64,000 nt of DNA from Isoetes taiwanensis (Eukaryota; Streptophyta; Lycopodiopsida; Isoetales; Isoetaceae). Positions 34,676 to 45,485 of the stretch are shown here, one piece after another (position 1 is the stretch's first letter; each line of letters begins with the position of its first letter). The notes under the pieces were generated by a model. The model saw only the letters and a list, made by a program, of their open reading frames with translations. It made no database searches and was not told the DNA's origin. The stretch covers positions 17,939,382 through 18,003,381 of the forward strand of contig JAJEKV010000001.1 of assembly GCA_021234155.1 (NCBI GenBank). The letters run 5' to 3'. A program made the position numbers and the translations under genes.

Positions 34676-34755
34676 TATACCCACCCTGATAAGCTGCATG
34701 ATCAGGCCTATGAATTCAAGCATAGCCTTGTTGTTATCAATGCTATTGAATAGCA

Positions 34756-34840
34756 AAAGAAGCTCAAAATTCTTAGTTAAGCTTAAACATCCCATCTATT
34801 CATCATCCCACCATTTTTTCCAACTTTCTTCTTCCTGATA
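34756..34840. repeat. Dispersed repeat, copy 1
   Basis: The stretch with AATTCTTAG, TTAAACATCCCA, CATCATCCCACCATTTTT and AACTTTCTTCTTC recurs at 36,432-36,505 in the same orientation with few changes. A copy pair 1.65 kb apart may be the ends of an inserted or duplicated segment. Confidence 0.6.
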
Positions 34841-34859
34841 ACTAGAAGGAGGTTATGTT

Positions 34860-35010
34860 CAAGCTTTCAAATTCAAACAAAGGAAGTGTTTGGTTTTCAC
34901 TTGCAGAAAAACCATTAAAGGGTCTGGAACAAGATGAAGCTAATATTTGGAGAATGGCAGATAATGGACACATAGAACCTTTGATAACTCTTCTTTTCGA
35001 AGGTAATAAT
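34860..35010 (+). pseudogene. Coding-like fragment after ankyrin remnant
   Basis: The frame reads SLAEKPLKGLEQDEANIWRM and ADNGHIEPLITLLFEG, a helical pattern recalling an armadillo- or ankyrin-type repeat (..NG.IEPLI.LL.EG). It ends at a GGTAAT donor-like site (~35,002). It lies 190 bp past the ankyrin remnant and may belong to the same ancestral gene. Confidence 0.4.
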
Positions 35011-35019
35011 TGTGTATCT

Positions 35020-37390
35020 GCTGCATCATAATTACAATATGCTGCTTTAGAGTTAGCTCTGATGTTCATAGTTACCCCGTTGCTTACATATTTTAAACCC
35101 AAGTGCACAGATAGACAATATCATATACTACTCTGAAGTGCTGACTTGGTCCATACAGTAATAAACCTCCATTGGATAAGGAGTGGGAAGCTAATATGGC
35201 AACACACACATATTACAGCTTTCATGTGTTATTTGATGTTATTCTTTGCGTTTTTGATGGAGCGCGACTGTCTTGGGCCCTTATAATTTCTTGGTACAGG
35301 CTCTGATAATTTTTGTAGTTTGGGTTTTAATAATGTTGGACTAGCAAGGAAACTGCAATTTCTGAGTTCCACCAAGTTCTGTCACTTTTGCGTTTTGCTT
35401 CTCGAAAAGGCAGTTAAAGCCCATATCTACATGCTTTTAAATGTTTACATGTATTCATTGGTTAAAGTCTTCTTCATGCTTCCTGGTTAAAGTCTGCCAT
35501 CAGGTCCTTCTTTTTATGTTATTGTTTTAGAGAATTGGTATCTTCTAGATTAAGCCAATTCTTTCTAAAGTGCTACAGACAAGCATTATCCAAAAATAGA
35601 AGCCTTGCTTCATACCAGAAAGGCCGAAATTCTATCTTTTCTCTCATTCATAAAACGTGTAAGTCCACAACTCTTTTACTCCATTTATTTTAGCACCAAA
35701 TCATATATGTATGGGTTTGTTTTCTTAGAAAAAGTCTTTAGGAATGGCAGATTCTCCCCCATTCTTGAAAGATAAGGATATGTGCACATAAATTGATATG
35801 CTCGTCTTCTGTTATTAGGCTGAAGGGGAAGGGAAGGGTGACCCTATCTTTTTCATAAATGCAAAAGGCGCTTCAGATATAGCGTAGCCACTATGTAAAA
35901 ATAGCGGTACGGTGTTATCCTAATCTAGATCATGCATGCAAAGCCGTTTAAGTGTTACTCTAGAGTTTGAAATTCATGTTTCTTTTGTTGTCTAATGTTC
36001 ATCCTGAAAATTTTCAGGAAATTTTGTATCTATAAACTTGTTACAATCTTGGACATCATGTTTGTTGATGTTTGTGGCAATTGTGCATGTGAGCTGGCAT
36101 AAGACTGTTTATAGAAGTACATCAGTAAGAGTATGCCCGAAATTACCAGCCAAAAAATGCCATATTCTTGTCAAGATAGCACTAAGTAATTTCACTTAAG
36201 ACTAAGCCTTTCTCAGTATCTTACAGTTAATTTACTGCTTCCATTTGTAGCACCCAAATGATATACAACACCGTATTGGAAGATGCACAAACTTAGACTG
36301 GTTTCACAAATGCTGGAACCAAATGATCATATATGTGCCTGACAATAATTAAAGGTTAAAAGGTGAAACATGCACGAGAAATTCACATAATTAATTCATT
36401 CTCCGAATGTGGTTGAATAGAAAAAGAAGAGGAATTCTTAGCTAACCCTAAACATCCCACATGTTCGTCATCCCACCATTTTTCAAAACTTTCTTCTTCA
36501 TTCATATTGACTCCTTTCTCAAAAAGCCAATCTGCCTAGTTTTTGAAATCGTCTATTGACGAAATTTTTCACGTTAACTTACGTCCGAAGAAGGTTGAAA
36601 ATAGAATATTTACTTAGCTAAAATATTACTTGTTCCATTCAAATCCAGATGGATTGAATATGTATAGGGCGAACATCCAAGAAACTGCAAGGAACCAGCT
36701 GGTGAAAATAAAAAAAATATAACTGGTACTACTTTTGCTAGACCCATAAGCCATGAGGAGTATAATAGTCCCTGCACTGTATCAAAACATTCAGTTCTCT
36801 TTAGTTTGATCTTGACAAAAAGACATTGCAGAGCCTCCAAATCTAGAAACTGAAGCGAAAATATACATGGTTTTGCAGTGGAGTCATGGGTCCTTTTATT
36901 TGGTCCGTGGTGGTCCATTGTGGATCCATGGACCAACTGAACTGCTTATTTTAAACTGCAGTGAACCATTATTGATAAGCTATCTGCATGAAAAATTTGT
37001 GACCTTATTCAAATTCAAATGCAGATGCAAGTGATCATAATTGATGCCATTTCCAAGGGCAAAAGGTAGACGTGTCAAAAGACTCAAGTATGTGCAAGTA
37101 GAATAGTATCAGTAATTGGGTCCATCATTTCAAGTAGAGGCTAAGACATATGGTGATGGTTCACATTATGACCTTGAACATGTCTTAGCTTGACTATCCG
37201 ATAATATCCTCATTCATCATGTGAGCACGTAAGAAGAATACACTACTATGATAGAACGCCCAAAACCAAATCTGCTTTGATAATGAGGTACAAGCTAGAC
37301 TAGACATTGATTCAAAATTTCCTCATAAACATCTATGACAACAAAAATTTATTTTCATGGAATGCGATGGACGAGGTTAACTTTGTTATC
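35020..37390. other. Gene-free stretch before the copia element
   Basis: No protein similarity, RNA gene or strong repeat was seen, apart from the dispersed repeat copy at 36,432. Confidence 0.5.
36432..36505. repeat. Dispersed repeat, copy 2
   Basis: Direct repeat of 34,756-34,840, containing AATTCTTAGCTAACCC, TAAACATCCCAC, GTCATCCCACCATTTTTC and CTTTCTTCTTC. The pair encloses the last coding-like fragment and 1.4 kb of empty sequence. Confidence 0.6.
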
Positions 37391-37394
37391 GTTC

Positions 37395-37584
37395 TGTTAG
37401 GTCAACCTATTATGATGACTCAACAAGCACCTTTTTCCACATGTGTTGGTGATATGGCCTATCTATAAAGGCCATAGTAACGTAGAGTTTAGTGTGGGTT
37501 TTTCTCATGCATGCGTAGAGCAGCCTACGATCTTTTTTTTTTTGTCTTTCTCTATTCCTTCAATTCTCTCAGTCATAGAGTGCT
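37395..37584 (+). repeat. 5' LTR of copia element
   Basis: Matches 41,221-41,410 at the same length. Shared landmarks are CCTATTATGATGACTCA, CCTTTTTCCACATGTGTTGG and CTCATGCATGCGTAGAG. CATGCATGCG is itself palindromic. A weak primer-site-like string (TAGCATCAGCC) lies 20 bp downstream. Confidence 0.85.
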
Positions 37585-38079
37585 GGCTTGGAGGAAAGAG
37601 TTAGCATCAGCCTACTCAACAGTTTATGTGTAGATTACATGGAAAAGAGGCTTATCTACCTTCAGAAGAATTGCTGAGGCTTCTCAACAATCCAAGATTC
37701 GTCTGCATCAGAAAATCTCACAGGATTTCTTGCTAGCTTTGCAAAAACAGAGGAATGTGCCAAGAATTGTAAATTTTGGAGCAAGAATAGTCAGGTCCCT
37801 GTAATTCTTCCTGTACTGGCCCGTTTTTTAGGCTGAAGATGGATATACACATATCCAAATTCGAAATTACACAAAATTATATGGCATTGAGCTGATTTGG
37901 GTCAGGTCTGAGATCCCAGACTTCATAGTCGTAAAGTCTGAAGAAATTTTTTTCTAGACTTTTCTTTCCTTTTTAGATCTCTCAGATCTGAGTGCTTGGA
38001 GTAGATCTGAGTGTTTGGAGTAGCCCTATTGACAGATATATTCAGATTTGTTCTACCCCAGAATTCTTGAGCCACAAAC

Positions 38080-38780
38080 ATGGCAGCCAGTTATGAACCT
38101 TGGAAATATTTTTAGCACCCAGTTCTTAATGGTAATAACTATTTCATATGGAGAGATGCCCTTGAAACGCATCTTAATTTGAAGGATTTAGGTGATGTAT
38201 TGGGCAAATCCTGGAATACTCTCACCCTTGAAGACATAAAGAAAGACTTCTATGCCCTCAATCATTTGAGAGCATGTGTATCAACAGAATTCTTGTGTGA
38301 TATCAGAGATAAGACCACCTTTTAAGAAGCCTACATATTCTTCACAATGCATGTGTTCATGCAGATGATGGAAAGCAACTCTCTCTTCAAGGGAAAATGA
38401 GTAATCTAAGGCTGCAAGATTGCACAAATATGAGAGATTATATTCAACAATTAAAGGAGTTAGAAGAAAAGTACCATGGAGCAGGTGGTACTATGGATGA
38501 GATCAAGCTCATCTTATATGCCTTGAATGGTTTATCCAAAGAATATCAGCATGTCAAGGATTTTTATCAACTGCAACCCAAGATTCAAGTATCTTTTCAT
38601 CAGTTACAGCAACAACTACATGATGTTGAAATCGAACACGAGAAGTCAGCAAACGAAGAATCAACACACTATTCAAAAGCTAAGTATTCTCCTGCTCCAG
38701 CTAATAAATATACTAGATCTGAAAAAAGATACTTCAATAAGTCTTCTGATGCTAATTCTAGCTCTAAAGGTCCTTTCTCA
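38080..38780 (+). pseudogene. Copia gag remnant
   Basis: The frame starts at an ATG (38,080). It contains the copia gag pattern (NGNNYFIWRDALETHL ... MSNLRLQDC.NMRDYIQQLKELE), followed by a Ser/Lys-rich linker. Stops interrupt it at about 38,113 and 38,323, and a TGA at 38,781 falls just before the zinc-knuckle residues (WYCGVKCHMKRN), in which one Cys position is lost. It would form the capsid-like particle in an intact element. Confidence 0.75.
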
Positions 38781-38851
38781 TGATGGTATTGTGGCGTCAA
38801 ATGTCATATGAAGCGTAACTACATGAAACTAAAGAGAGAGTTTGCTCAATA

Positions 38852-39292
38852 TTGCAAGAATCAGCCATCTCCTCATGCACCTGCAGAAGAACAACCAACT
38901 TCAACTACTGCTACTCATGTATCAATATTGATATTGATATTCTGGAGACCCAATTTCTCAATCTGGTTGCAGAGACCTTAGCAGCAGATGATGTCTGGCT
39001 CAATGATTCCGGAGCCACTAAACACCTAGCAGGACATTCAGACCTTGTTCACAATCTCAAGTCTTATGATAAGACTCTCTTAAGAATGGCAGATGGTCAC
39101 ATAGAACATTCAAAAGCCAAAGGAGCTGCTATCCTTCAAACAAAAAATTGTCTCACTTTCAGAATTGAAGATGTGATTCTTGTATATGGCCTCCTAGTTA
39201 ACTTACTCAGTGTAAGTGAATTTGATAAGAACATTCCAGCCCAGCAAAGCCATCACCAACTACAGTCACCCCTGCTGCCAAAACAGTCATGA
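38852..39292 (+). pseudogene. Copia protease remnant
   Basis: VWLNDSGATKHLAGHSDLV includes the catalytic DSG(A) of the retroviral-type aspartic protease, followed by LLVNLLSVSEFD, which normally precedes the integrase GAG-pre domain. The frame then jumps to unrelated residues and the RT-proximal linker, so the whole integrase is deleted here (~39,230). Confidence 0.75.
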
Positions 39293-40960
39293 TGGCTTTG
39301 CAACCAACACCTACACCTACTCCTGTAACTTTCATGCACAATCCGTATGATGATTTTGTGCCACTAGACTTTGTTGAACCTATTCCATCTCCAGCATCTT
39401 CTACCCATACTCCAATGCATAATACTCATGCTGCACCACGAAGATCCGCTTGCATAGCACGCTTACCAGCCATAGACTATCCTGAAGATAGTGTCAACCC
39501 AACCAATCTTGCAAACTCCAGCTTTTGCAATTATGCCTTGATGGCAAAAGTGTTGATGGATTCTAATCCAACAACATATGCTCAAGCAGCAAAGCATCCT
39601 CATTGGAAAACAACAATGCATGAAGAACTCACCATGCTTAATAAACAGGATACTTGGGACCTTGTTCGAAAACCAGCAGATCATAACGTAATAGGCGCAA
39701 AGTGGATATTTCGCGCCAAATATCATTCTGATGGCACCATCTCAAATCATAAAGCTTGCTTAGAAGCAAAAGGCTACACTCAAGAACAAGGATTTGACTA
39801 TAATGAAGTCTTTGCTCCAGTGGTTAGACTGGATACTATGAGAGCAGTGCTAGCATTAGCAGCTCAGAAAGGATGGCCAGTCTACCAAATTCAAATCTGC
39901 TTTTCTCAATGGAGAATTAGCTGAGGATTTATACATGCAGCAGGCCCTTGGATTTCAAGATCCACACTATCCAAATTATGTGTGCAAGCTAAATAAAAGC
40001 ATTTACGGTCTGAAACATGCACCAAGGTGTTGGAACATGAAGATAAATGCATTTCTCATTGATATGAAATATCAAAGGTCCAGGGCAGATCCTAGCTTAT
40101 ACTTTCAGTTCCAAAACACATTGGTCTCCCTTTTTTTGCTATATGTGGATGACACCATAATAACAGGGGAGGATGAAGAACTCATACACTCCACCAAAGC
40201 TCGCCTCAATGCTCACTTTGAGGTAACAGACTTCGGGCTCTTACATTACTGTCTTGGCATCGAAATTTGGCAAACCTCTACAGGATTTTTTCTGTCACAT
40301 CAGAAGTACACAACAGAAATTATTGAGAAGTACCACATGTCAAATTGTACAACCACACCAAATCCATATGATCCAGGCCAACAATTGATATTACACACTG
40401 AGGATGAAGCTGTTGATGGCACATTGTATAGACAGCTCACTGGTGTCCTGCTATATCTATGTACCACTCGTCCTGACATTGTATATGCAGTAGGAGTCTT
40501 CTCTAGGTTCATGACACATCCTAAACAGACTCATTGGAAGGCAGCAAAGCGAGTCCTTCAATATCTCAGAGGGACTGCTAAAGAAGGACTGAGTTATACA
40601 AGAGTGTTGGATTCTCAATTAGTTCTTTACTCTGATTCAGACAAGGCATCAATAGACATTGACTATCGAAATTCTATCAGGGTATATTTCCTTTTTTGAA
40701 GGCAATTCCATTAGTTGGAAGTCAAGAAAGCAGGAAACTAATAGCATTAGCACAACTAAAGCTGAGCTTAAAGCTCTCACACTTACAGTTCAAGAAATGC
40801 TATGACTGGTACACCTATTTGAAGATCTTGGCATTCTCACAACCCTTGCAACGATTTATTGTGATAACATTGGGGCTATTCAACATGCCAAAGACTATCA
40901 GATGCATCTTCAAATAAAACACATGGACATCAAACTCTGATTTGTTCGAGAACAACTACA
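39289..40960 (+). pseudogene. Copia reverse transcriptase and RNase H remnant
   Basis: The RT region begins with TWDLVRKPADHNVIGAKWIF and KARLEAKGYTQ-like residues (here KACLEAKGYTQEQGFDYNEV), followed by FAPVVRL. A frameshift at ~39,895 separates this from LNKSIYGLKHAPRCWN and the catalytic LYVDD. RNase H follows with LYSDSD, after which a shift near 40,690 breaks the last third (STTKAELKAL, YCDNIGAIQ). These are the standard copia Pol landmarks, all in order and all in a broken frame. Confidence 0.85.
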
Positions 40961-41110
40961 CAAAGGACAGCTCAATCTTTCTTACTGTTCAACCAAAGAA
41001 CAACATGCTAATGGTTTTATAAAAGCACTTACAGGAAGACACTTTACGGACATGAAACATTATTTGCATGTTGTACTTGCAGTCAGTGCTCAAGGGGGAC
41101 ATTGATCTCT

Positions 41111-41216
41111 CCACTGTTAAATTCTTAAATTTTGTCTACTTTTAGCTATGCTGGTCATCAGGTCCACTGTTAAATTCTTAAATTTTGTCTACTTTTAGCT
41201 ATGCTGGTCATCAGGG
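41111..41216 (+). repeat. 53-bp tandem duplication before the 3' LTR
   Basis: Two copies of CCACTGTTAAATTCTTAAAT ... GCTATGCTGGTCATCAGG, at 41,111-41,163 and 41,164-41,216, are virtually identical. The duplication lies between the pol remnant and the polypurine tract, and it is younger than the LTR divergence. Confidence 0.85.
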
Positions 41217-41220
41217 GGGA

Positions 41221-41410
41221 TGTTAGGTCGACCTATTATGATGACTCAGCAATCACCTTTTTCCACATGTGTTGGTGACATGGCTTATCTATGAAGGCCA
41301 TAGTCACTCAGGGTTTAGTGTAGGTTTTTCTCATGCATGCGTAGAGTAGCCTACGACCTTTTTTTTTTTATCTTTCTCTATTCCTACAATTCTCTCAGTT
41401 ATAGAGCGCT
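41221..41410 (+). repeat. 3' LTR of copia element
   Basis: Same length and order of landmarks as the 5' LTR. It starts TGTTAGGTCGACC directly after the polypurine tract. Homology ends at ATAGAGCGCT, after which the two flanks differ. Confidence 0.85.
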
Positions 41411-41763
41411 TTCAATTCTTAGATGATTAAAGTACTTCATGCTATCGAAAGAAAGAAATTGAAAAATTAGGGAGGATGATTCATGATGTCAAATTTGTTT
41501 GGCTAAGATGCCTACCACGATAAGCATTTTCATCTCACAATCTAAAGGAACAACAAAAATAATTTGTTTAATAACACTTCGTGTGTTGTACCCAAAGCTT
41601 AAGCTTAATAAGTAGAATGTTTTAGGACAATTTTGAACATTAAATTATAACGAACAAAGAAATGATTTTAAATACCATTGTAAAGCCCAGCAACACTGGG
41701 CACTTTTTCTAGTATATATATAAATTCCTATACAAAAAACCTAAAGACATTTATACAACGCCT

Positions 41764-42714
41764 TCAGTGGAAAATCCTCCTAGAAGAACAAACGAAACTA
41801 GTATTGGCAACATCATTACTCCAGTCTAAGGGATAGCGGGATGAGGTTATAGTTTCTGGCAGATGTCGTGGTTGATATTTAGGAATGTGAAGGAATTCTG
41901 GTTGCAGTTGCTTCACCAAGTGAAATTCAATTTTATGATTGTCATTATCATCAACATAAGGACCCAGTTTTTTATAAGAATAATAAATCTTTCCAGAAGA
42001 AACATCATTCGCTCCTTCAGGAATGTCTACGATCCAATAATGCACATAGATATCTTTGTGCTCGAAATGATGAGGTTGATGCATAGACGGCACAAGAGGA
42101 TGAGGATGAGGACGAGGACGAGGATGGGGATGAGATTTGGGGTGAGGAGGAGGAGGATGTGGATGAGATTTAGAATGTTTGGGGTGAGGATAAGGACGAG
42201 GATGAGGTTTGAGATGAGCAGGGGAACGGGGATGAGATTTGGGATGTTTGGGGTAAGTATATGGATGAGGAAACAACTTGGGTTGAGAATGAGGATGTGG
42301 TATGGGGTGGTGAGGAGGATGAGGTTGAGGATTGGCGATGGAGATGGCATTTCTATCAATGGCAATCAATGAGTAGAAGTTATTAGAAGGTACTTCCCAA
42401 GTTACAAATGAGTCTAGTGCTGAAGCTCCAAATGATTCTCCTGTCGGCGCCGGTGTTGGAGCTGGAGCTAGAGTTGGGGATGTTGAGTTAACTATGGGTG
42501 TTTGTGGTGTTGGTGTTGAGCTATTATCCTTACACCAATCGATTGTAATGATTGGAGGATGAGCAATTTCGGCAAGAGGAACAAACTCCATATCTTTCAC
42601 CACCTCATTGTGAGTATATGGAAACCTTAATTTCAAGGAAACTGGATGTGCTCCTGCTTGCGAAACCATCATCATCGTCGTCATCATCAAGCATAAGGCT
42701 ACAATCATCTTCAT
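41764..42714 (-). CDS. Secreted His/Pro-rich protein with PEBP-like halves
   Basis: An intact 316-codon single-exon frame. Residues 1-22 are Met- and Leu-rich and end in ..AGAHP, a good signal peptide, so the product is probably secreted. Residues ~25-60 (MEFVPLAEIAHPPIITI) and ~108-130 (FYSLIAIDRNAIS) resemble the first strands and the DPDAP region of phosphatidylethanolamine-binding proteins. Residues ~220-265 (VHYWIVDIPEGANDVSSGKI, then LGPYVDDNDNHKIEFHLVKQ) resemble the PEBP W(H).VVNI.GNDVS.G...Y.G..PP....H.YVFLV..Q block. Between them, ~130-218 is a His-Pro repeat (PHPKSHPHP) that could bind metal. The PEBP assignment is from pattern memory. The alternative is an extensin-like cell-wall protein. 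It lies 350 bp from the copia 3' LTR. Confidence 0.5.
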   Translation of the reverse strand: MKMIVALCLMMTTMMMVSQAGAHPVSLKLRFPYTHNEVVKDMEFVPLAEIAHPPIITIDWCKDNSSTPTPQTPIVNSTSPTLAPAPTPAPTGESFGASALDSFVTWEVPSNNFYSLIAIDRNAISIANPQPHPPHHPIPHPHSQPKLFPHPYTYPKHPKSHPRSPAHLKPHPRPYPHPKHSKSHPHPPPPHPKSHPHPRPRPHPHPLVPSMHQPHHFEHKDIYVHYWIVDIPEGANDVSSGKIYYSYKKLGPYVDDNDNHKIEFHLVKQLQPEFLHIPKYQPRHLPETITSSRYPLDWSNDVANTSFVCSSRRIFH

Positions 42715-43023
42715 TATTGCCAGTTATATGCTAACTATGGAAGGTTTTTTTCCTGTTTTGGGCCATTCCGTTTTTTCTTTGGCCCTAAATAGCTTCCAAG
42801 CCATTGAAGGAAAGGAACTATTATTGTAGGTATTTTACGAACGCGTCGTTTTGCTGAGGAATCGGTTGTTCGGACATTTCAGAAACAAACGGTCTTATCC
42901 ACCATGAACTTGAAGACTGTAAATATACACTCCATAGCATTCAAGGTGCCTTGTATTTCTCATCAAATCCCCAAGTTTGCTCCCATCAACATAATTATTT
43001 CTTGTCTCAACTTCTCAAGCAAA

Positions 43024-43409
43024 ATGGCAAGCTTCAAATGCGGAATCTGCTTCGTTTTTCTAGCTCTGTTTGCATTAGAATGCCAGGCCAAATTTACAAA
43101 TCTTGTGTTCTATTTTATGGGTGGAACTCCAAACATTTCAAATGAGATTGTCGCAGGGCCAAACAACGATGTGAGCAAGGCAATTTTGGCACAATTTTTG
43201 TGTTTGATGATAAGGTCACAGATGGTCCCAACAATCAGACTTCCAAGATTTTGGGCAGAGCACAAGGGATTGTGGCAGTCACAGATGTGGCTACTACCAG
43301 CTCTACTTATAATATCACAGTTCTGTATGACCATAATGCGCTTGAAGGGCAGCTCATTTTGTTGGGCAGAGATACTGTGGGAACTGGTAGAACTGGTAGC
43401 TATCCCTGA
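43024..43409 (+). pseudogene. Dirigent-like protein, frameshifted and truncated
   Basis: The start MASFKCGICFVFLALFALEC is a signal peptide. FTNLVFYFMGGTPNISNEIV matches the dirigent FYYHD.L region. After a one-base frameshift near 43,172 the other frame gives GTIFVFDDKVTDGPNN, ILGRAQGIVAVTD and LEGQLILLGRD, the dirigent FGT..VFDD.LT...G.AQG...G.I...G signature. It ends early at YP*, so the C-terminal strands (VVGGTG.F..A.G) are missing. Intact dirigent proteins direct stereoselective phenoxy-radical coupling in the cell wall. This one is not intact. Confidence 0.75.
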
Positions 43410-43635
43410 CTGCTTATGTCTCTGCTACCATCTACCAACCTATGCAATGAGCTTTTCATTAATTTGTTTTAAACAATAACTGGGACAAATTGAGCTAAAT
43501 AAATGTGCCAAATGTAACCTGTCAATGAGACAGTATAATTCCTGCTTATTAAACTCAACTCAACTATAAATCCTCTGTTAATCCTCCATAATTCATTGGT
43601 GGGTCTACACATTAGGCGTTGCAAATATTTTACAG

Positions 43636-43710
43636 CGTTTCGTCATTCTATATGATCATGATGGCCTCAAAGGTGAGCTTATTTTGCTGGGCAGAGAAGA
43701 AAAAGTGAGA
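43636..43710 (+). pseudogene. Dirigent-like fragment
   Basis: The frame reads VILYDHDGLKGELILLGREE, matching ITVLYDHNALEGQLILLGRD of the pseudogene 230 bp upstream. It is an isolated piece, probably from an adjacent tandem duplicate. Confidence 0.6.
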
Positions 43711-44785
43711 ACAATGTACTTCAGTTCGCCACTGGCTATGCAAATTTCATGTCTGTCCACAGTGACTAATTGCAACATCTACTAGCATGTCTGAGCTACT
43801 TAATTCACATTGGTTAATTTATCCCGGAATTGAAAGTAAGGTTTAGGCACTTAACTTATCAACATACTTGTAACAGTTCTGATGAATAAACTTTCCCCCT
43901 TCTTTTGTAAATTTATGCTTTTATATTCATTCATACTCTATTCTTAGTTCTTGATCTTCATTCTATACATGTATTTATGCCATGCTTCACCCAGAATCAG
44001 AGATGATCTTATAATAATAAACATATATATAGAAGAAACGAGGAACTCCATAAGCGAAATGTAGCCTGTAAAATTTCATGTGGATTATCTTGAAAAATAT
44101 TAATTCAAGAGAAAATTATTATCATTGTTTTCGTCAAAGTTTTCAGTTAAGGCGTATACTAGCTTATTTAGGTGTAGATTACATTACTCTTGCATCAGAT
44201 GTTACAAAATCATTTCATTTTGCAATAGTGACAAAAGTTTTTCTTCACTTTCCATTAATCACCCAACTTCAATAATAGATGCTGCTGGAGCTTTTCCATA
44301 TACACTATCAGTAGATACAGGAAAAGATAAGTAACCATATTTCTTCACAGTTAGTTCGTAATATATTCTGACTTATAAGGAAGTTTGTGCACAATTGCAC
44401 ATTTTCCTCCTTTATCTTTTAGACCATAAAATATATACGAAAAGGATAAGGACTTGTTAAACATTTTGACGTCCTTGAGCGGATACAGGAAGAAGTAGGG
44501 CCATTTTTTGGTAGAAATCTAAGTCACTTTGAACTTTTGCTGAATTAAATTATGCAAGCGACAAGAAAGTGATGCAGATTTCAAAATTTTAGATCATAAA
44601 CACCACCGCCATAACCATGCCCCACATTAGCATGTCATCTTCTTATTCAACAGGAACGTGGCTTGACTTGAATGTCAAACCAATAAATATAAGTTAATTT
44701 AATCCTGAACATTTTGAACCATTCCTGCCGTTGACTCGATGGGACCTGCAAATATACTCTGCATATTCTAAAGATTCCACTGTGA

Positions 44786-44850
44786 ATTGTGAAACAAAAA
44801 TAGCAAGCTTCAAATATGGAATCTGCTGTATATTTCAAATATGGAATCTG
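44786..44850 (+). pseudogene. Dirigent-like signal-peptide fragment
   Basis: AAAATAGCAAGCTTCAAATA followed by TGGAATCTGC closely matches the start-codon region of the pseudogene at 43,024 (AAAATGGCAAGCTTCAAATG). The ATG has become ATA. The match lasts only about 35 bp and then the TTTCAAATATGGAATCTGCT piece is repeated. Confidence 0.45.
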
Positions 44851-45239
44851 CTCTCTGTAAATGTATAACAGCAGATGCAAATACCATGTTTGCAGTTTGC
44901 AGAACAGATTGAACCACTGATTCTGTATTAAATAAAATCACGTGTAGCGTAGAATGCATTCCCTTCACAATAAATCACGTCCTGGTACTTAAAATATATC
45001 TTGGTGGAAGTTCTTACGCCAAGTTGACAAATCTAGGACAAATTTAGAACTTGCTGTCACACAACGAAAAAGGTGCTCACATCCCCCGGAAAATCCCCCA
45101 TTGAGGAACCGGGGGACTCGAGAGCAATGGGTTATTTTCTTTACAACGGGGAATTCTTGAACAAAATGGGGGGTTTCTTGAACAAAAAGGGTATATTCTA
45201 ATGGGGTAATTAGTCGAACTAGAGGATTGCAAATGCACA

Positions 45240-45485
45240 TCGGGGTACTTTCAAGAAAGGGGGATTAGGTCAAAAGGGAATTTGTGATGGATTGGGGTAT
45301 TTTCAAGAAAAGGCGACTGGTTCAAAAAGAGAATTTGCGAATGGATTGGGGTATTTTCAAGAAAGGGGACTGGTTCAAAAGGGAATTTGCGAATGGATTG
45401 GGGTATTTTCGAGAAAGGGGGACTGGTTCAAAAGGGAATTTGCGAATGGATTGGAGAATTTTCAAAATAAAAGGGGATTGAGTGA
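45240..45485 (+). repeat. ~53-bp minisatellite, 4-5 units
   Basis: The repeated unit contains GAATTTGCGAATGGATTGGG, GTATTTTCAAGAAAGGGG and ACTGGTTCAAAAGG, with unit starts at about 45,270, 45,323, 45,376 and 45,430. The outer units are diverged. Open frames across it reflect the repeat, not a gene. The flanking G/A-rich stretch (45,080-45,240) uses similar words (GGGGTATTTTC, TTCTTGAACAAAA). Confidence 0.85.

Larger units (their letters stand above)
37395..41410 (+). mobile_element. Ty1/copia LTR retrotransposon, defective
   Basis: Two direct 190-bp LTRs (37,395-37,584 and 41,221-41,410) begin TGTTAGGTC and share about 88-90% of positions by eye. A polypurine tract (CAGGGGGGA) abuts the 3' LTR. 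The internal region carries gag, a zinc-knuckle remnant, an aspartic protease motif (DSGATKH), then reverse transcriptase with YVDD and RNase H, in copia order. The integrase region between protease and RT is missing. Stops and frameshifts interrupt the rest, so it cannot be autonomous. The outer LTR ends lack a clear CA and no clear target duplication was read. Confidence 0.9.

Noticed and set aside
41800-42372. Plus-strand Arg/Met-rich 169-codon frame
   Set aside because: It is the antisense of the His-Pro repeat frame, whose minus-strand reading has a signal peptide and structured flanks.
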